This document shows, in pieces, positions 38,552-47,721 of a stretch of 64,000 nucleotides of DNA (the stretch's first letter is position 1; each line of letters begins with the position of its first letter). The notes below the pieces were generated by a model, which did no database searches, was not told where the DNA came from, and saw nothing but the letters and a program-made list of their open reading frames with translations. Position numbers and translations under genes: made by a program. The stretch lies in NCBI RefSeq assembly GCF_024346875.1, contig NZ_AP024872.1, forward strand, positions 1 through 64,000, in the 5' to 3' direction. The stretch comes from Vibrio gallicus. Its GTDB lineage: Bacteria; Pseudomonadota; Gammaproteobacteria; Enterobacterales; Vibrionaceae.

Positions 38552-39511
38552 TTAGTCTAATTTATATGCATGTATCTTGGCTTTTCCCAAGGCGCGTTTG
38601 GCTGGTTCAATGGTAACTGGAGCACCAATAGCAGTTATGTTTGTTTTTTCCAGCTCAGAGCATACAGTAAGCCAATTTTTTTGATTGAAGGATAATCTGT
38701 CTAATATGGGAGGAACATTATCGGGTATAGAGCCTTTATTACCTCTGAATTGTCTCGCTGACCAATCAACAAGATTTATGTAGTCAAAGATGTCGAAAGG
38801 AATACTGTATTGAGTGTTTTGTTTGTTCGTCGGCTGAAATGGATGTAGAAATGACGGGTTGGGCAATTTATTCTGCAATGCTTTTAGTCTAATTTGTATT
38901 GACGTAAAGTCAGAGGACTCGGGAGTTTTAGCTATCCCCGCTCTAACGGGATTAAGGTCCACATAAGCCATGGCCGCTGCAAGTGCTTTTTCGTCAAGTA
39001 GCGCTTGGCTTTTAAATCTACTCTCCCAAAAATGACCTTTACACCCATCTTCTTGGTTTGCTCTACAGGCGATATAAAAGTTAATCTCTTTCATGTACCA
39101 ACTAAGACTACAAAGTCTCTCACGCCATAAGCTAATGATTTCAAGGCATTGATTTTCTTCATGTTGAGTTGTAATTAGCTGCTGGCACCATCGAGCGATT
39201 AATGATGGGAGTTTGTGCAGTCTTGCCCATCGTTCAATTACCTCAATATTTGAGAGTGACTCAAGCTGTTCAAGATTTATATGGACGACTACATGGTAAT
39301 GATTACTCATAATTGCATAGGAGCAGAGGTTGATACAATAGACTTGGCTTAACAGTTTTAAACGCTTTTCGATCCAACTCTTTCGGTGTTCATAGCTAAT
39401 ATTTTTTTTCTTATCTCGACCACAGAGATAACTTTGCCTTACACACCGAGATACGCAGTGGTAATAAGGAGTTGCTTCAACTGAAATTAGTTGCTTTCTG
39501 GCGGTTGTCAC
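38552..39511 (-). CDS. REP-associated tyrosine transposase (RAYT, Y1/IS200-like HUH)
   Basis: A 319-residue Y1-transposase-like protein. The HUH metal motif is NHYHVVVHI (H71, H73), and two typical RAYT/COG1943 signatures follow: GHFWESRFKSQALLDE and YVDLNPVRAG. RAYTs are single-copy, host-fixed transposases linked to dispersed REP palindromes, which they cut as single-stranded DNA. Complete gene, no flanking inverted repeats of a classic IS. The C-terminal extension (about 200-319) is longer than in E. coli TnpA-REP. It is the likely mobiliser of the family-1 repeats in this window. Confidence 0.88.
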   Translation of the reverse strand: MTTARKQLISVEATPYYHCVSRCVRQSYLCGRDKKKNISYEHRKSWIEKRLKLLSQVYCINLCSYAIMSNHYHVVVHINLEQLESLSNIEVIERWARLHKLPSLIARWCQQLITTQHEENQCLEIISLWRERLCSLSWYMKEINFYIACRANQEDGCKGHFWESRFKSQALLDEKALAAAMAYVDLNPVRAGIAKTPESSDFTSIQIRLKALQNKLPNPSFLHPFQPTNKQNTQYSIPFDIFDYINLVDWSARQFRGNKGSIPDNVPPILDRLSFNQKNWLTVCSELEKTNITAIGAPVTIEPAKRALGKAKIHAYKLD

Positions 39512-39632
39512 AATATGCCCTTAATAGGTTCAGCTTATGAAGTGATAGCTCAATCTAACTTAAAGTGCGTAAAAAACTGCCGTTTTGGGGTGAAATTCAT
39601 ACTAAATTTCATACTTTTTACATGCGTATCTT

Positions 39633-39658
39633 AAAAAATGGAGACACATAGTGCCTCC
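39633..39658 (-). terminator. Terminator of universal stress gene
   Basis: Minus-strand stem GGAGGCAC/GTGTCTCC followed by ATTTTTT, 13 bp after the stop. Confidence 0.82.
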
Positions 39659-39670
39659 ATATCTAGCCTG

Positions 39671-40102
39671 TCATTCCCCCTTTGGAAGTGGAACAATTAA
39701 GATATCGGCGGGAGAATAATCTATAAGGTGTTTGGAATAAGAAACAATACGACTCCAAAAATCATGGTGGTGACCACAAATGATAAGGTCAATATGATTA
39801 TCGTTAACCATATGCTCAACTTTCTCACTAAGATCACCAGTGCCAACCCAAATATGACTAACCGGGTATTGAGTGGATTTAATTAGAGAACTAAGTTGTT
39901 CAACGGAGCGTTTTTTTAATGGGGGTTCACTATCAGTGGCTTGCAGATCAATTAGTTCAGGGTAAATTTCACCATGTGAACCATCGACATGAACAAATGA
40001 CAACTTAGAATTAAACTGCTCAGCGATTAAACTAGCCTTGTTAATTAAGGTTTGGCACTCTTTGGATAGCTCCAGTGCAACTAGAATATGTTTGTAGCGC
40101 AT
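39671..40102 (-). CDS. Universal stress protein (UspA family)
   Basis: A 143-residue Usp: N-terminal YKHILVALELS strand-helix, C-terminal IDLIICGHHHDFWSRIVSYSKHLIDYSPADILIVPLP. The ATP-type G-2x-G-9x-G motif is altered (GHHH), which points to the non-ATP UspA class. Cytoplasmic stress protein; monocistronic. Confidence 0.88.
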   Translation of the reverse strand: MRYKHILVALELSKECQTLINKASLIAEQFNSKLSFVHVDGSHGEIYPELIDLQATDSEPPLKKRSVEQLSSLIKSTQYPVSHIWVGTGDLSEKVEHMVNDNHIDLIICGHHHDFWSRIVSYSKHLIDYSPADILIVPLPKGE

Positions 40103-40518
40103 ATACAGACCTCATTTTTATTGAAGACCCTTAAAGCATACAAGTAGTTGGTAAAAAATGATGTAGCCCATACCTCACATCTTTTGGAATATTCAACGTT
40201 TATCACATTGATTTTTATATCGCCCACCTTTAGTAAGTGTGCACTTACTTTTATTCAATTCATTTAACTACAACTTACCTCAATGTTGGTGTATGCCCTC
40301 GATTGATTTGGATTTCTGATGGTTAGGTGTGTGTCCTTGATGTGATTTTTATTTGAGTATTAGAGCGAATTTATTTTGTGATAACTACCACACTAATTAG
40401 GCGTTCTTTTGCATATGTTGGAAACTCATACTTAGATCACATCTACTAATACAATAGGATTGTATTCTTTTATTACTTTATAAAAGGGACATACACCATA
40501 GAGGTTAGGGTTTAAATT
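40103..40518. repeat. Intergenic region with REP-like half-sites
   Basis: GGTGTATGCCC at 40288, AGGTGTGTGTCCT at 40325 and GGGACATACACC at 40486 are family-1 half-sites. No gene seen. The last one lies 20-30 bp before the lipoprotein start and could form part of its leader. Confidence 0.7.
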
Positions 40519-41202
40519 ATGAAAAAAGTATATTTAGGTTTGGCTATTGCTGGACTTTTAGCTGGCTGTGCTTCAACAACAGAGACTACAACATCAGCTA
40601 AAAAAGAAATGAACACAGCTACAGGACCTGTTGCTGTAATTACTTCAAGTGCAAGCTCTTTAATTCAAGACCCTCAACTCACTGCTTTTAGAAGCAACAG
40701 TGGCAAAAGTGATGTTTGGAACAAGGATGCAAACAAAAACAATGGGCTTGGTGATGTAGGTAGTTCTAAAGACACTGCATACGGTGACGAAGGCTCAGCA
40801 CGTATTCGCTTCATCGATTCTTCAGATGATTTCTCAGCAACTCCAGGCTTGAGCCAAACTGTAACCGGACTAAAGTCGAACACAGATTACGTTTTATCGT
40901 TCTACTATAATGATAAAAAAGGTGACAACTCTCCAAGTGAATTGCTTGCGGGTGCTAAGGGCGCTGATGGCAAGGTCTTAGGTGAAAAAGCAATCCATGT
41001 GAGAGATCTAAGCACTAGCCCAAGAGGTGAAGTTAAAAAAGATTTCCGCCAAGCTCAAGTAGAATTTAATAGCGGTGATAACACTAGCGTGACTATCTAT
41101 ACCCATATGAGCATTGTTGATCTTAACAACATTGATATGAATGGTGATATCGGTAAACAAACGGAAGTTCGTGTTGATGAGTTTGCACTTACGACTAAGT
41201 AA
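40519..41202 (+). CDS. Predicted lipoprotein, possible carbohydrate-binding-like domain
   Basis: A 227-residue lipoprotein with lipobox LLAGC (Cys18) and a Ser/Thr/Lys linker. The mature domain contains LSQTVTGLKSNTDYVLSFYYND and QAQVEFNSGDNTSVTIYTHM, the pattern of beta-sandwich carbohydrate-binding modules and of lipoproteins found near polysaccharide lyases. No lyase is nearby. Residue +2 after Cys is Ala, suggesting outer-membrane sorting. Function uncertain. Confidence 0.72.
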   Translation: MKKVYLGLAIAGLLAGCASTTETTTSAKKEMNTATGPVAVITSSASSLIQDPQLTAFRSNSGKSDVWNKDANKNNGLGDVGSSKDTAYGDEGSARIRFIDSSDDFSATPGLSQTVTGLKSNTDYVLSFYYNDKKGDNSPSELLAGAKGADGKVLGEKAIHVRDLSTSPRGEVKKDFRQAQVEFNSGDNTSVTIYTHMSIVDLNNIDMNGDIGKQTEVRVDEFALTTK

Positions 41203-41223
41203 TAATCAATAATCATTTAAATG

Positions 41224-41255
41224 GGCTCGGCTAAAAATGCAGAGCCTTTTTTATT
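41224..41255 (+). terminator. Terminator of lipoprotein gene
   Basis: Stem GGCTC/GAGCC with a loop of about 13 bases, followed by TTTTTT. It abuts the MATE stop codon. Confidence 0.7.
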
Positions 41256-42609
41256 GGGGAATGCTATTTGTTCTTATAAAACAAGGGAATGATTGTATCT
41301 TTTGTTTGATTTTATACCAAGCATATAAGCCGGATAAAATATATGCGCTAGCTACCGACAATATTAAAGCATGTATATCAGATAGTATTATCCCAACTGT
41401 AACCGCAGGAATATATAGAACAATCAAGCGTATAAAAGAAATGGAAAGTGCGGTATTGGGCGCTCTAAGAGCGTTGCACGCTGATACCATTAACATGCAC
41501 ACACCTAATGGTCCGTAACTTATAGGCACAATCTTAAGTGCATAATTTAACCAACTGGCAATATTAGCTTGCTGGTCAATCAAAGCGACGACACTATGCG
41601 CACAAAAGATCAATATCAAGGCAATACAGGCATGATATATAAGTAAAAACCGAGTAGTGATTGCTAACAGCTTAGTGATTTTCTCATGCTTATTCTCACC
41701 TAGATAGCGGCCAATCATTGGTGGTACCGACATGGTAAGGGCTAAAGTAAATACGAGTAGGAAGCTTTCTATACGAGCAAATAGACTCCAGAAAGCGATA
41801 GCATCTGTTCCCAAGCGTGATACTAGCATCATAGCGATAAAGCTACTGATTGACGGCAGCATTTGATTGGTTGTGGTTGGAACCGCCATCGAAATAAGGT
41901 CTTTTGTATACTCCCATGTGGAGCGATCCCATCTTATAACACCAAACCAACTTAATTTATTAGCGCGATAAACCATAAACAGCGCACAGCTAGCATAACC
42001 AATACTTGAGGAGATTGCCGCTCCAATCATCCCTAGCTTAAAAGTAAAGATAAGCAGCGGATCTAAAACAAGATTGATAAGACTAGCCGCGAGGAACATT
42101 TTCCCCGTAATTTTGGTATCTTGATTGGCTCTATACACACAAGATGTGAGATAGAGTACGGCTACCATAAGCGCACTAAATAACCAGTATGGCCAATAGT
42201 TGGTAAACAAAATCTGAAGATGATAACGCTGTGCTAAAGGTGTGTGTCCTGAAATAAAGGCGTTAAATATGTGGTGTTGGTTTATCCATAAAATCACACA
42301 GATACTCGCCATGAATAAAGTGCCACCAACAACAGATAGTGTTGCTGTCGTCGTGGCTTTTATTTGATGGCAGGCACCGCAAGCTTGCGCAATTATTGAT
42401 GTGGCCGCAACCCCTATACCAACTTGAAGACCAACCAATAGAGCCTGAAAGGGTAGGGTTAAACCATGAACGGTTAGCTCATCAACACCCAGCATGCCAA
42501 TGAACACCGAATCTACCAGCTGCACTAGCATGATAGAAAATAGCCCGAGTGTTAATGGCAAAGTTCGAAGTATGATTTGTTTTAGGGTTGGTGAGAGTTT
42601 AAGCATCAT
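41251..42609 (-). CDS. MATE-family multidrug/Na+ antiporter
   Basis: About 452 residues with 12 helices in two pseudo-symmetric halves (VDSVFIGMLGVDELTVHGLTLPFQALLVGLQVGIGVAATSIIAQ opens the first half). A start at 42606 (MLKLS) is equally possible. Relatives export drugs or flavin-like compounds in exchange for Na+ or H+. The coding stretch for GHTPLA contains a perfect 13-base copy of the family-1 repeat (42238-42250). Convergent with the lipoprotein gene. Confidence 0.88.
   Translation of the reverse strand: MMLKLSPTLKQIILRTLPLTLGLFSIMLVQLVDSVFIGMLGVDELTVHGLTLPFQALLVGLQVGIGVAATSIIAQACGACHQIKATTTATLSVVGGTLFMASICVILWINQHHIFNAFISGHTPLAQRYHLQILFTNYWPYWLFSALMVAVLYLTSCVYRANQDTKITGKMFLAASLINLVLDPLLIFTFKLGMIGAAISSSIGYASCALFMVYRANKLSWFGVIRWDRSTWEYTKDLISMAVPTTTNQMLPSISSFIAMMLVSRLGTDAIAFWSLFARIESFLLVFTLALTMSVPPMIGRYLGENKHEKITKLLAITTRFLLIYHACIALILIFCAHSVVALIDQQANIASWLNYALKIVPISYGPLGVCMLMVSACNALRAPNTALSISFIRLIVLYIPAVTVGIILSDIHALILSVASAYILSGLYAWYKIKQKIQSFPCFIRTNSIPQ
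42238..42250. repeat. REP-like half-site inside the MATE gene
   Basis: AGGTGTGTGTCCT (complement AGGACACACACCT), read in frame through the loop encoding SGHTPL. Confidence 0.65.
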
Positions 42610-42633
42610 GGGTAGCTTTTATGTTGAGATATA

Positions 42634-42657
42634 AAAAAGGGGCCCAGTTAGGCCCCT
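42634..42657 (-). terminator. Terminator of alcohol dehydrogenase-like gene
   Basis: Minus-strand stem AGGGGCC/GGCCCCT with T-run, 18 bp after the stop. Confidence 0.88.
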
Positions 42658-42675
42658 ATTGGGATAGAATCGATA

Positions 42676-43665
42676 TTATTGAATATCTACAACCACTTTA
42701 CCCATCGCTTGGCCACTAGCAAGACGCTTGTGTGCGTCTGCAGTTTGTTCAAGAGTGAATGATGAATCATCGAGAACCGGTTTTAGTGCCCCTGCTTCTA
42801 CGATTTTGGCTAGAGCTGCTAGAATTTCACCGTGTGCAGTGCGATTTACGTTGTGGATCATAGGAAGCAGCATAAATACGACGTGCAGTGACAATCCCTT
42901 CATATGTAGCATAGTGAGATCTTGCTCATGGAAGGCGAGTGTTGTAGCAATTTGACCATTGAGTTTCGCCGCTTCAATTGAGTTGTTCGTGTTTGCTCCA
43001 CCTACTGAGTCTAGGATGACATCAAAACCAGTACCTTGCGTGTACTGTTCAACGTAATCGGATACAGATTCAGTTTTGAAATCAATAGAGGTGGCACCTA
43101 ATTTCTCAATGAGAGAGCTTTGTTGTTCACCAGTACCGGTAGCATAGACTTCAGTACCGAAATATTTAGCAAGTTGGATAGCTACGTGACCTACGCCACC
43201 AGCACCACCATGTACTAAAACCTTTTGGCCTTCTTTAATGCCCGCTCGGGTAAGTCCTTCATAAGCGGTAATACCAACCAAAGGAAGTGCTGCTGCTTCG
43301 CGCATGCTTAGGTTACTAGGTTTATGTGCGATAAGACGAACATCTGCTAGCATAAATTGCGCAAGAGAACCTGGCAGGTCACCTAAACCACCAGCACAGC
43401 CGTAAACTTCATCGCCAACAGTATATTCTGTTACGCCTTCACCAACTGCTTCTACCGTACCAGCAAAGTCCATACCCAGAATACCAGGTAGGCTTGGTGC
43501 GAATGGAAGGGATTCACCCATTTCACGAATCATCATGTCGATGGTGTTGATACTTGAAGCTGCGATTTTAACTAGTACATTGCCTGCTTTGATTTCTGGG
43601 GTAGGTAGTTCCGCAGTTTCAAATACATCTGCACCACCAAATTCACGAATAATTGAAGCTTTCAT
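42676..43665 (-). CDS. Zinc-binding/quinone oxidoreductase (MDR superfamily)
   Basis: A 329-residue reductase: GroES-like domain (ASSINTIDMMIREMG), Rossmann motif VHGGAGGVGHVAIQLAKYFG, C-terminal ASGQAMGKVVVDI. No catalytic zinc cysteines are visible; an NADPH-quinone or enone reductase is likely. Monocistronic, with REP-like sites upstream. Confidence 0.88.
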   Translation of the reverse strand: MKASIIREFGGADVFETAELPTPEIKAGNVLVKIAASSINTIDMMIREMGESLPFAPSLPGILGMDFAGTVEAVGEGVTEYTVGDEVYGCAGGLGDLPGSLAQFMLADVRLIAHKPSNLSMREAAALPLVGITAYEGLTRAGIKEGQKVLVHGGAGGVGHVAIQLAKYFGTEVYATGTGEQQSSLIEKLGATSIDFKTESVSDYVEQYTQGTGFDVILDSVGGANTNNSIEAAKLNGQIATTLAFHEQDLTMLHMKGLSLHVVFMLLPMIHNVNRTAHGEILAALAKIVEAGALKPVLDDSSFTLEQTADAHKRLASGQAMGKVVVDIQ

Positions 43666-43975
43666 AGGATTAACTCTCTGTAATGATGTTGTGTGCAGCC
43701 AGTATATTGATTTTCCAAATAATGATAATACAGCAGATAACTAAATCAGTTTCAATATTTTGTATATAATGTCCGCGCACAAATGAGACTGTCCTGAAAT
43801 CAAGTTAGATTTAGGTGGGTATACAAACGAGACTGTCCCGAAATCAAAGTAGGCTTTTGATAATGTAAAATTATCAAATAGATAATTTATGATAATTTTT
43901 AGTGATTACTGTTTGGGCATATACTCTCCTCATCGCAACAGAATATGAAATAGATATTAAAGGGTGAGGTAGATT
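43666..43975. repeat. Divergent region with duplicated GAGACTGTCC repeats
   Basis: GAGACTGTCCTGAAATCAA at 43785 and GAGACTGTCCCGAAATCAA at 43829 are direct copies 44 bp apart. The rest is AT-rich and holds promoters for the two flanking genes. Confidence 0.75.
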
Positions 43976-44461
43976 ATGAAGATGAATCATGTAGGCATTA
44001 TGGTCGGTGATATGGAAAAAGCTGTTGAGTTTTATACTAAAGCTTTAGGTCTAAAGATCGTAATGAATAACACTAAGGTAATCGAAGAGCGTGAATCTGC
44101 AATCGGCAGAATGTGTATCGCCGTTTTTGGAGAAGGCTTTAAGGGCTTTAATATTGCACATCTTGTGACAAGTGATGGTATCGGTGTTGAGATGTTTGAG
44201 ATGAAGGAACGTCAGCAGCGTCATGAGGTTGATTTCTCTCGCTTGGGTATCTTTCATTTCTGTTTGCAAACCGATGACTTTGAAGGCGCTATTAAAAGAG
44301 TCGAGCAATTTGGCGGTAAGGCGCGTATGGATATTATGCGCTATCACCCAGAAGATGATTCTAAGCCAGCACAAATGGTCTATTTAGAAGACCCGTTTGG
44401 TAATCTTTTTGAGTTGTACTCGCACACTTATGAAGAGACATACGCTTCAGACTACGAGTAG
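43976..44461 (+). CDS. VOC-superfamily metalloprotein (glyoxalase/dioxygenase-like)
   Basis: A 161-residue vicinal-oxygen-chelate protein with two beta-alpha-beta-beta-beta modules. Candidate metal ligands: H5 (MNHVGIMV), Glu in VEMFE, His in IFHFCLQTDD and Glu in GNLFELYSHT. It could be a glyoxalase, epimerase or dioxygenase; the substrate is not evident. A GGGTGAGG ribosome site precedes the start. A repeat-derived terminator follows. Confidence 0.85.
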   Translation: MKMNHVGIMVGDMEKAVEFYTKALGLKIVMNNTKVIEERESAIGRMCIAVFGEGFKGFNIAHLVTSDGIGVEMFEMKERQQRHEVDFSRLGIFHFCLQTDDFEGAIKRVEQFGGKARMDIMRYHPEDDSKPAQMVYLEDPFGNLFELYSHTYEETYASDYE

Positions 44462-44480
44462 TCATAGCGTCTATTATTGA

Positions 44481-44508
44481 AGACTGTCCCATCTGGGACA
44501 GTCTTTTT
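44481..44508 (+). terminator. Terminator built from repeat half-sites
   Basis: Ten-bp perfect stem AGACTGTCCC/GGGACAGTCT with ATCT loop and T-run, 19 bp after the VOC stop. The arms match the family-1 AGACTGTCC/GGACAGTCT motif. Confidence 0.9.
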
Positions 44509-44720
44509 GTTTAGAGGTAACAACATAGGCTGGCGATAAAAGGTGAACAATATGAAACCATGTGTTCATGGTAAAAAATATTTTAAAGGTTACAATTTTT
44601 GTTAAGTGTGTGGCTATATCATTTTGCTTTTTAGGCTCTAGTTATTTATCGCGTCAGTTGTTATTGCAGATAACGTAAAAAGTAGATTAAAGACCACCTT
44701 AATAGATATGAGGTAACACC

Positions 44721-45695
44721 ATGAAAATTAAACTTTTAGCACTAGTAGTTGCGCCAATCATTCTCAGTGGTTGTGGTGGCGGTAGTTCAAGTGATCATGC
44801 TGTGAACAACGATCTAGATGGAAGTTCTATTGATACCAGTTGGAGTAAAGATACGACTCCTATGCCCCTAACTGAGCTTACGCCAACTACTGAAATACCA
44901 AAGTATGTAGAAGTGCCTGAGCCGAATAAGCAGTTTGAACCCATCCCATATGTGGTAGATCAACCAGATTCGTATCGATGGATACAAGACAACCAAAACA
45001 TAGTTATGGAATTTGCCGATGCCGGATTTAATGAGGTCCAGGTATACGATCTGTGTAGTAATATACCGGATGATGCAAAGGTTTCTTTTTGTGTTGCCAA
45101 TGATCCAGCTGATACCAATCAATCTGCGTATTACAAGTTTGATTCACAAAGCTATGATCTAGATAAGGTTAAGCAGGTCTTCGGTCAAACGACGCTTGTT
45201 TATACCCCTAAAAAGAAAGAAATGGTGATCACTAAGTCGGTTTCTCAAAGCCAAACTGAACAGCTGCACAATAAGTGTGGGATAGCAAACCCGTTAGCTA
45301 GTATAGATAAATTGGTACTTGAAAATGGGGTAGCGACGCCAGCCTCATTGGCTGCAACGGTGAATTCTCAAGCTGATCCGCAAGGTTCTGAGGTCAGAAG
45401 TACATATGTTGACTATAGCTGTACACCTGCAGGTCAATCCTTTACTGCGGCCAATTGGCATCCAGTAACCTATACAGAGACAGTTTCCGTAACCCTTCCT
45501 ATGGACAGTGAGGCGGTTAAGGAATTGAGAGAGATGTACTTGAATCACAACCCAGATAAGATAGCAACGCCGATAGAACACTTGCAACTTATCAATAATA
45601 CATCGAAAGTCTCTCTTACCGAAGGCATGACCCCAAGCCTAATATCTTCACTCAATGACCATATCGAGAAAATACTTATCGGCGTGGATTATTAA
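44721..45695 (+). CDS. Predicted lipoprotein of unknown function
   Basis: A 324-residue lipoprotein with lipobox ILSGC (Cys18) then GGGSSSDH. The mature protein is Pro/Thr-rich early on, has four or more Cys (LCSNIPDD, SFCVAND, NKCGIAN, YSCTPAG) that may pair, and ends with a helical region. No known domain recognised. Monocistronic between good terminators. Location: outer membrane or periplasm. Confidence 0.7.
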   Translation: MKIKLLALVVAPIILSGCGGGSSSDHAVNNDLDGSSIDTSWSKDTTPMPLTELTPTTEIPKYVEVPEPNKQFEPIPYVVDQPDSYRWIQDNQNIVMEFADAGFNEVQVYDLCSNIPDDAKVSFCVANDPADTNQSAYYKFDSQSYDLDKVKQVFGQTTLVYTPKKKEMVITKSVSQSQTEQLHNKCGIANPLASIDKLVLENGVATPASLAATVNSQADPQGSEVRSTYVDYSCTPAGQSFTAANWHPVTYTETVSVTLPMDSEAVKELREMYLNHNPDKIATPIEHLQLINNTSKVSLTEGMTPSLISSLNDHIEKILIGVDY

Positions 45696-45716
45696 GTGAT
45701 TGTCCGTTCGTTGTAT

Positions 45717-45742
45717 AGGAGCTCTGATGAGCTCCTTTTTTT
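45717..45742 (+). terminator. Terminator of lipoprotein gene
   Basis: Eight-bp stem AGGAGCTC/GAGCTCCT, TGAT loop, seven T residues. Confidence 0.92.
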
Positions 45743-45782
45743 GCAAACTCGATATCAACCTACTTTCAAGTAACTCCTGCGG

Positions 45783-46763
45783 CTAACACCGATAGACGTT
45801 CACTCTGTCGTCAAATACAAATCCATCGACATTTTGTCCTTTATTGCCATTTAGCACCGCATCAAAGAAATTCTTGGTAGGATTATTGGTAGCTCTGTTA
45901 AAGGTGCCTTTCTTGTTTTTATAGAATATGCCGTGGGTATTACCAATATCCGCACCATCAGTAAAATCAAAATAGGTTGCATTATCGGCATTGAGGTTAC
46001 GTGCTGTGCGGCCTAAACGGTCTTTTTGGAAGTTCGCATCTGACCACTTTAAGACATAGTCATTTTCATTGATGGTGATATAGACATGTTTACCTGATTG
46101 GATCTGCTCTACCCATAGTGCGTGGTTGTGATTATCAACATCTGCTTGGCACAAGATAATGTTGTCAAATATATGAGTTTCGTCTTCATATTGGGCGTTA
46201 TTTATATAGTTTTGTAGCAAGAAGTTGCCTTGGCTATAAGCCATGAGGGACAGTTTAGTTTCGCAAGTTTCAAGGGCTGGTTTATTGAAAGGTGTTTTAA
46301 GATAGACTCCAATTTTTTCAAGTGTTGCATCTAGTGCGCCAACAGATGCTTGTGCGTTGCGCTTGGCTTGTCGATACTCTGAAGTCATAAACCCGCCTGG
46401 GTTGGATGGCCATGAGAAAGCGATGACTTCGACATTATAAGCCTGTTCAATGGCCAGTGATTTCTCTAAATTTTTGCTAAAGCTTTGATTGAAGCCATGT
46501 ATGAAGAAAACACAATTCTTATTGCTGGTGGCGAGATCACGACGCATGCTATTAAACACGTGTTTTGATGGAATATTGTCTAGGGTTAATTTTGACGGCT
46601 CGGCAACCAAGCGCACTTGCCATTGGTCATCTACTTTTACGGCGTGAGCTAGCCGTACTTCATTTGGTCCCTTGGCATTGATTTTGTCACCAAACGCTTG
46701 GTGATCTCCCACGCCATCTTTAAAGTTTGCGTGATTGATGTTTCTATTGGTAATGATAAGCAT
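45783..46763 (-). CDS. DUF900-type alpha/beta hydrolase
   Basis: A 326-residue cytoplasmic alpha/beta hydrolase. The HG oxyanion motif is VFFIHGFNQSF, the nucleophile elbow AYSQGN, with a likely acid in LCQADVDN and a candidate His near GNTHGIFY. The pattern FIHGFN plus AFSWPS is that of the DUF900 family, whose substrates are not known. Monocistronic. Confidence 0.8.
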   Translation of the reverse strand: MLIITNRNINHANFKDGVGDHQAFGDKINAKGPNEVRLAHAVKVDDQWQVRLVAEPSKLTLDNIPSKHVFNSMRRDLATSNKNCVFFIHGFNQSFSKNLEKSLAIEQAYNVEVIAFSWPSNPGGFMTSEYRQAKRNAQASVGALDATLEKIGVYLKTPFNKPALETCETKLSLMAYSQGNFLLQNYINNAQYEDETHIFDNIILCQADVDNHNHALWVEQIQSGKHVYITINENDYVLKWSDANFQKDRLGRTARNLNADNATYFDFTDGADIGNTHGIFYKNKKGTFNRATNNPTKNFFDAVLNGNKGQNVDGFVFDDRVNVYRC

Positions 46764-46930
46764 GGATATAAATCCTTTTATATCAAGTTATAGTTTGCCG
46801 ACTATCATTAGCATAGTTCAGTTTGTAGGCTTGTCGTAACCACTGTTTTTAAGTGAGTTAGTCAGAATTTGAGGGCTTGTATAACAAGCAAAAGGAAGGC
46901 TTGGGGTGATATTTCTGAGCTCAGAGCAAT

Positions 46931-46960
46931 AAAAAAGCAGCGATTAAAAATCACTGCTTT
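46931..46960 (-). terminator. Terminator of small membrane-protein gene
   Basis: Minus-strand stem AAAGCAGTGATT/AATCGCTGCTTT (one G-U or mismatch) followed by TTTTTTATT. Confidence 0.82.
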
Positions 46961-46988
46961 TATCTGGAGTTTGAATTCTTAACGCCGA

Positions 46989-47480
46989 TTAGTCTTTACT
47001 AGTAAACACGTAGTATATCGTTAATGCTGTACCAAAAACGAGCGCCAAACCGGTTGGAATAGCTAATGCGGCAATGGTTTCATGCGCCGCTGACTTACCA
47101 ATAATTGGGGTAACAAAGGCCATTAGTGTCCATACAAATACACCGTAACCTGCAGCACCTAGACCGGTAATAGTACTAACAACTTTTTTCTTTTTATCAG
47201 AAATGTTACAAAAACCTAGTGCAAGGATGGTTGCCAGTGACGCTGTACCCATAGCAGCAGAGTGTAAGTGAGCGCGCTTAATGTAATCTTTTGCTTTTGA
47301 AAAAGCAGTATCTTGATCTTTCACTGAATCAAAGTTGCTGGCATGCACAACATAAACTTGGTCATGAAAATATGCTTTCATTGTGCTGTTCGCAGCTCCA
47401 AATACACAGCCCAAGCCGTATCCAAATAGTATTGTGATTAAGCTTAGCAGTACGCCAATTTTAATTGGTTTGATTTTCAT
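46989..47480 (-). CDS. Hypothetical four-helix membrane protein
   Basis: A 163-residue inner-membrane protein with four hydrophobic segments (about 8-28, 77-92, 103-124, 132-158). A conserved-looking HLHSAAMGTASL and a periplasmic or cytoplasmic polar loop (QDTAFSKAKDYIKRAH) lie between helices 1 and 2. Not recognised by name. Monocistronic. Confidence 0.65.
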   Translation of the reverse strand: MKIKPIKIGVLLSLITILFGYGLGCVFGAANSTMKAYFHDQVYVVHASNFDSVKDQDTAFSKAKDYIKRAHLHSAAMGTASLATILALGFCNISDKKKKVVSTITGLGAAGYGVFVWTLMAFVTPIIGKSAAHETIAALAIPTGLALVFGTALTIYYVFTSKD

Positions 47481-47721
47481 TGTATTCCCTAATGCGCTAA
47501 TAGAATTTAATGCACTTTACCATGATAGGAAAAAATACAGGCTTCGCAATGTAATGTTGCAATTTTGTACTGTCAGTCGACTTTTTAGTGTCGTGTGTGC
47601 TAAAAATCTGGCTGCTTTCTATGTGATTTGGCTCACATTTATTATGGATGTTTGATAATTTTATTATTATTTATCTAATTTTTAGCCGGTAGCATAGGAG
47701 AGATTAGTTGCAACAACCAAG

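Noticed and set aside
38358..39520. Complete insertion sequence around the Y1 transposase
   Set aside because: No terminal structure pairs on both sides of the gene; RAYT genes are usually not autonomous IS elements.
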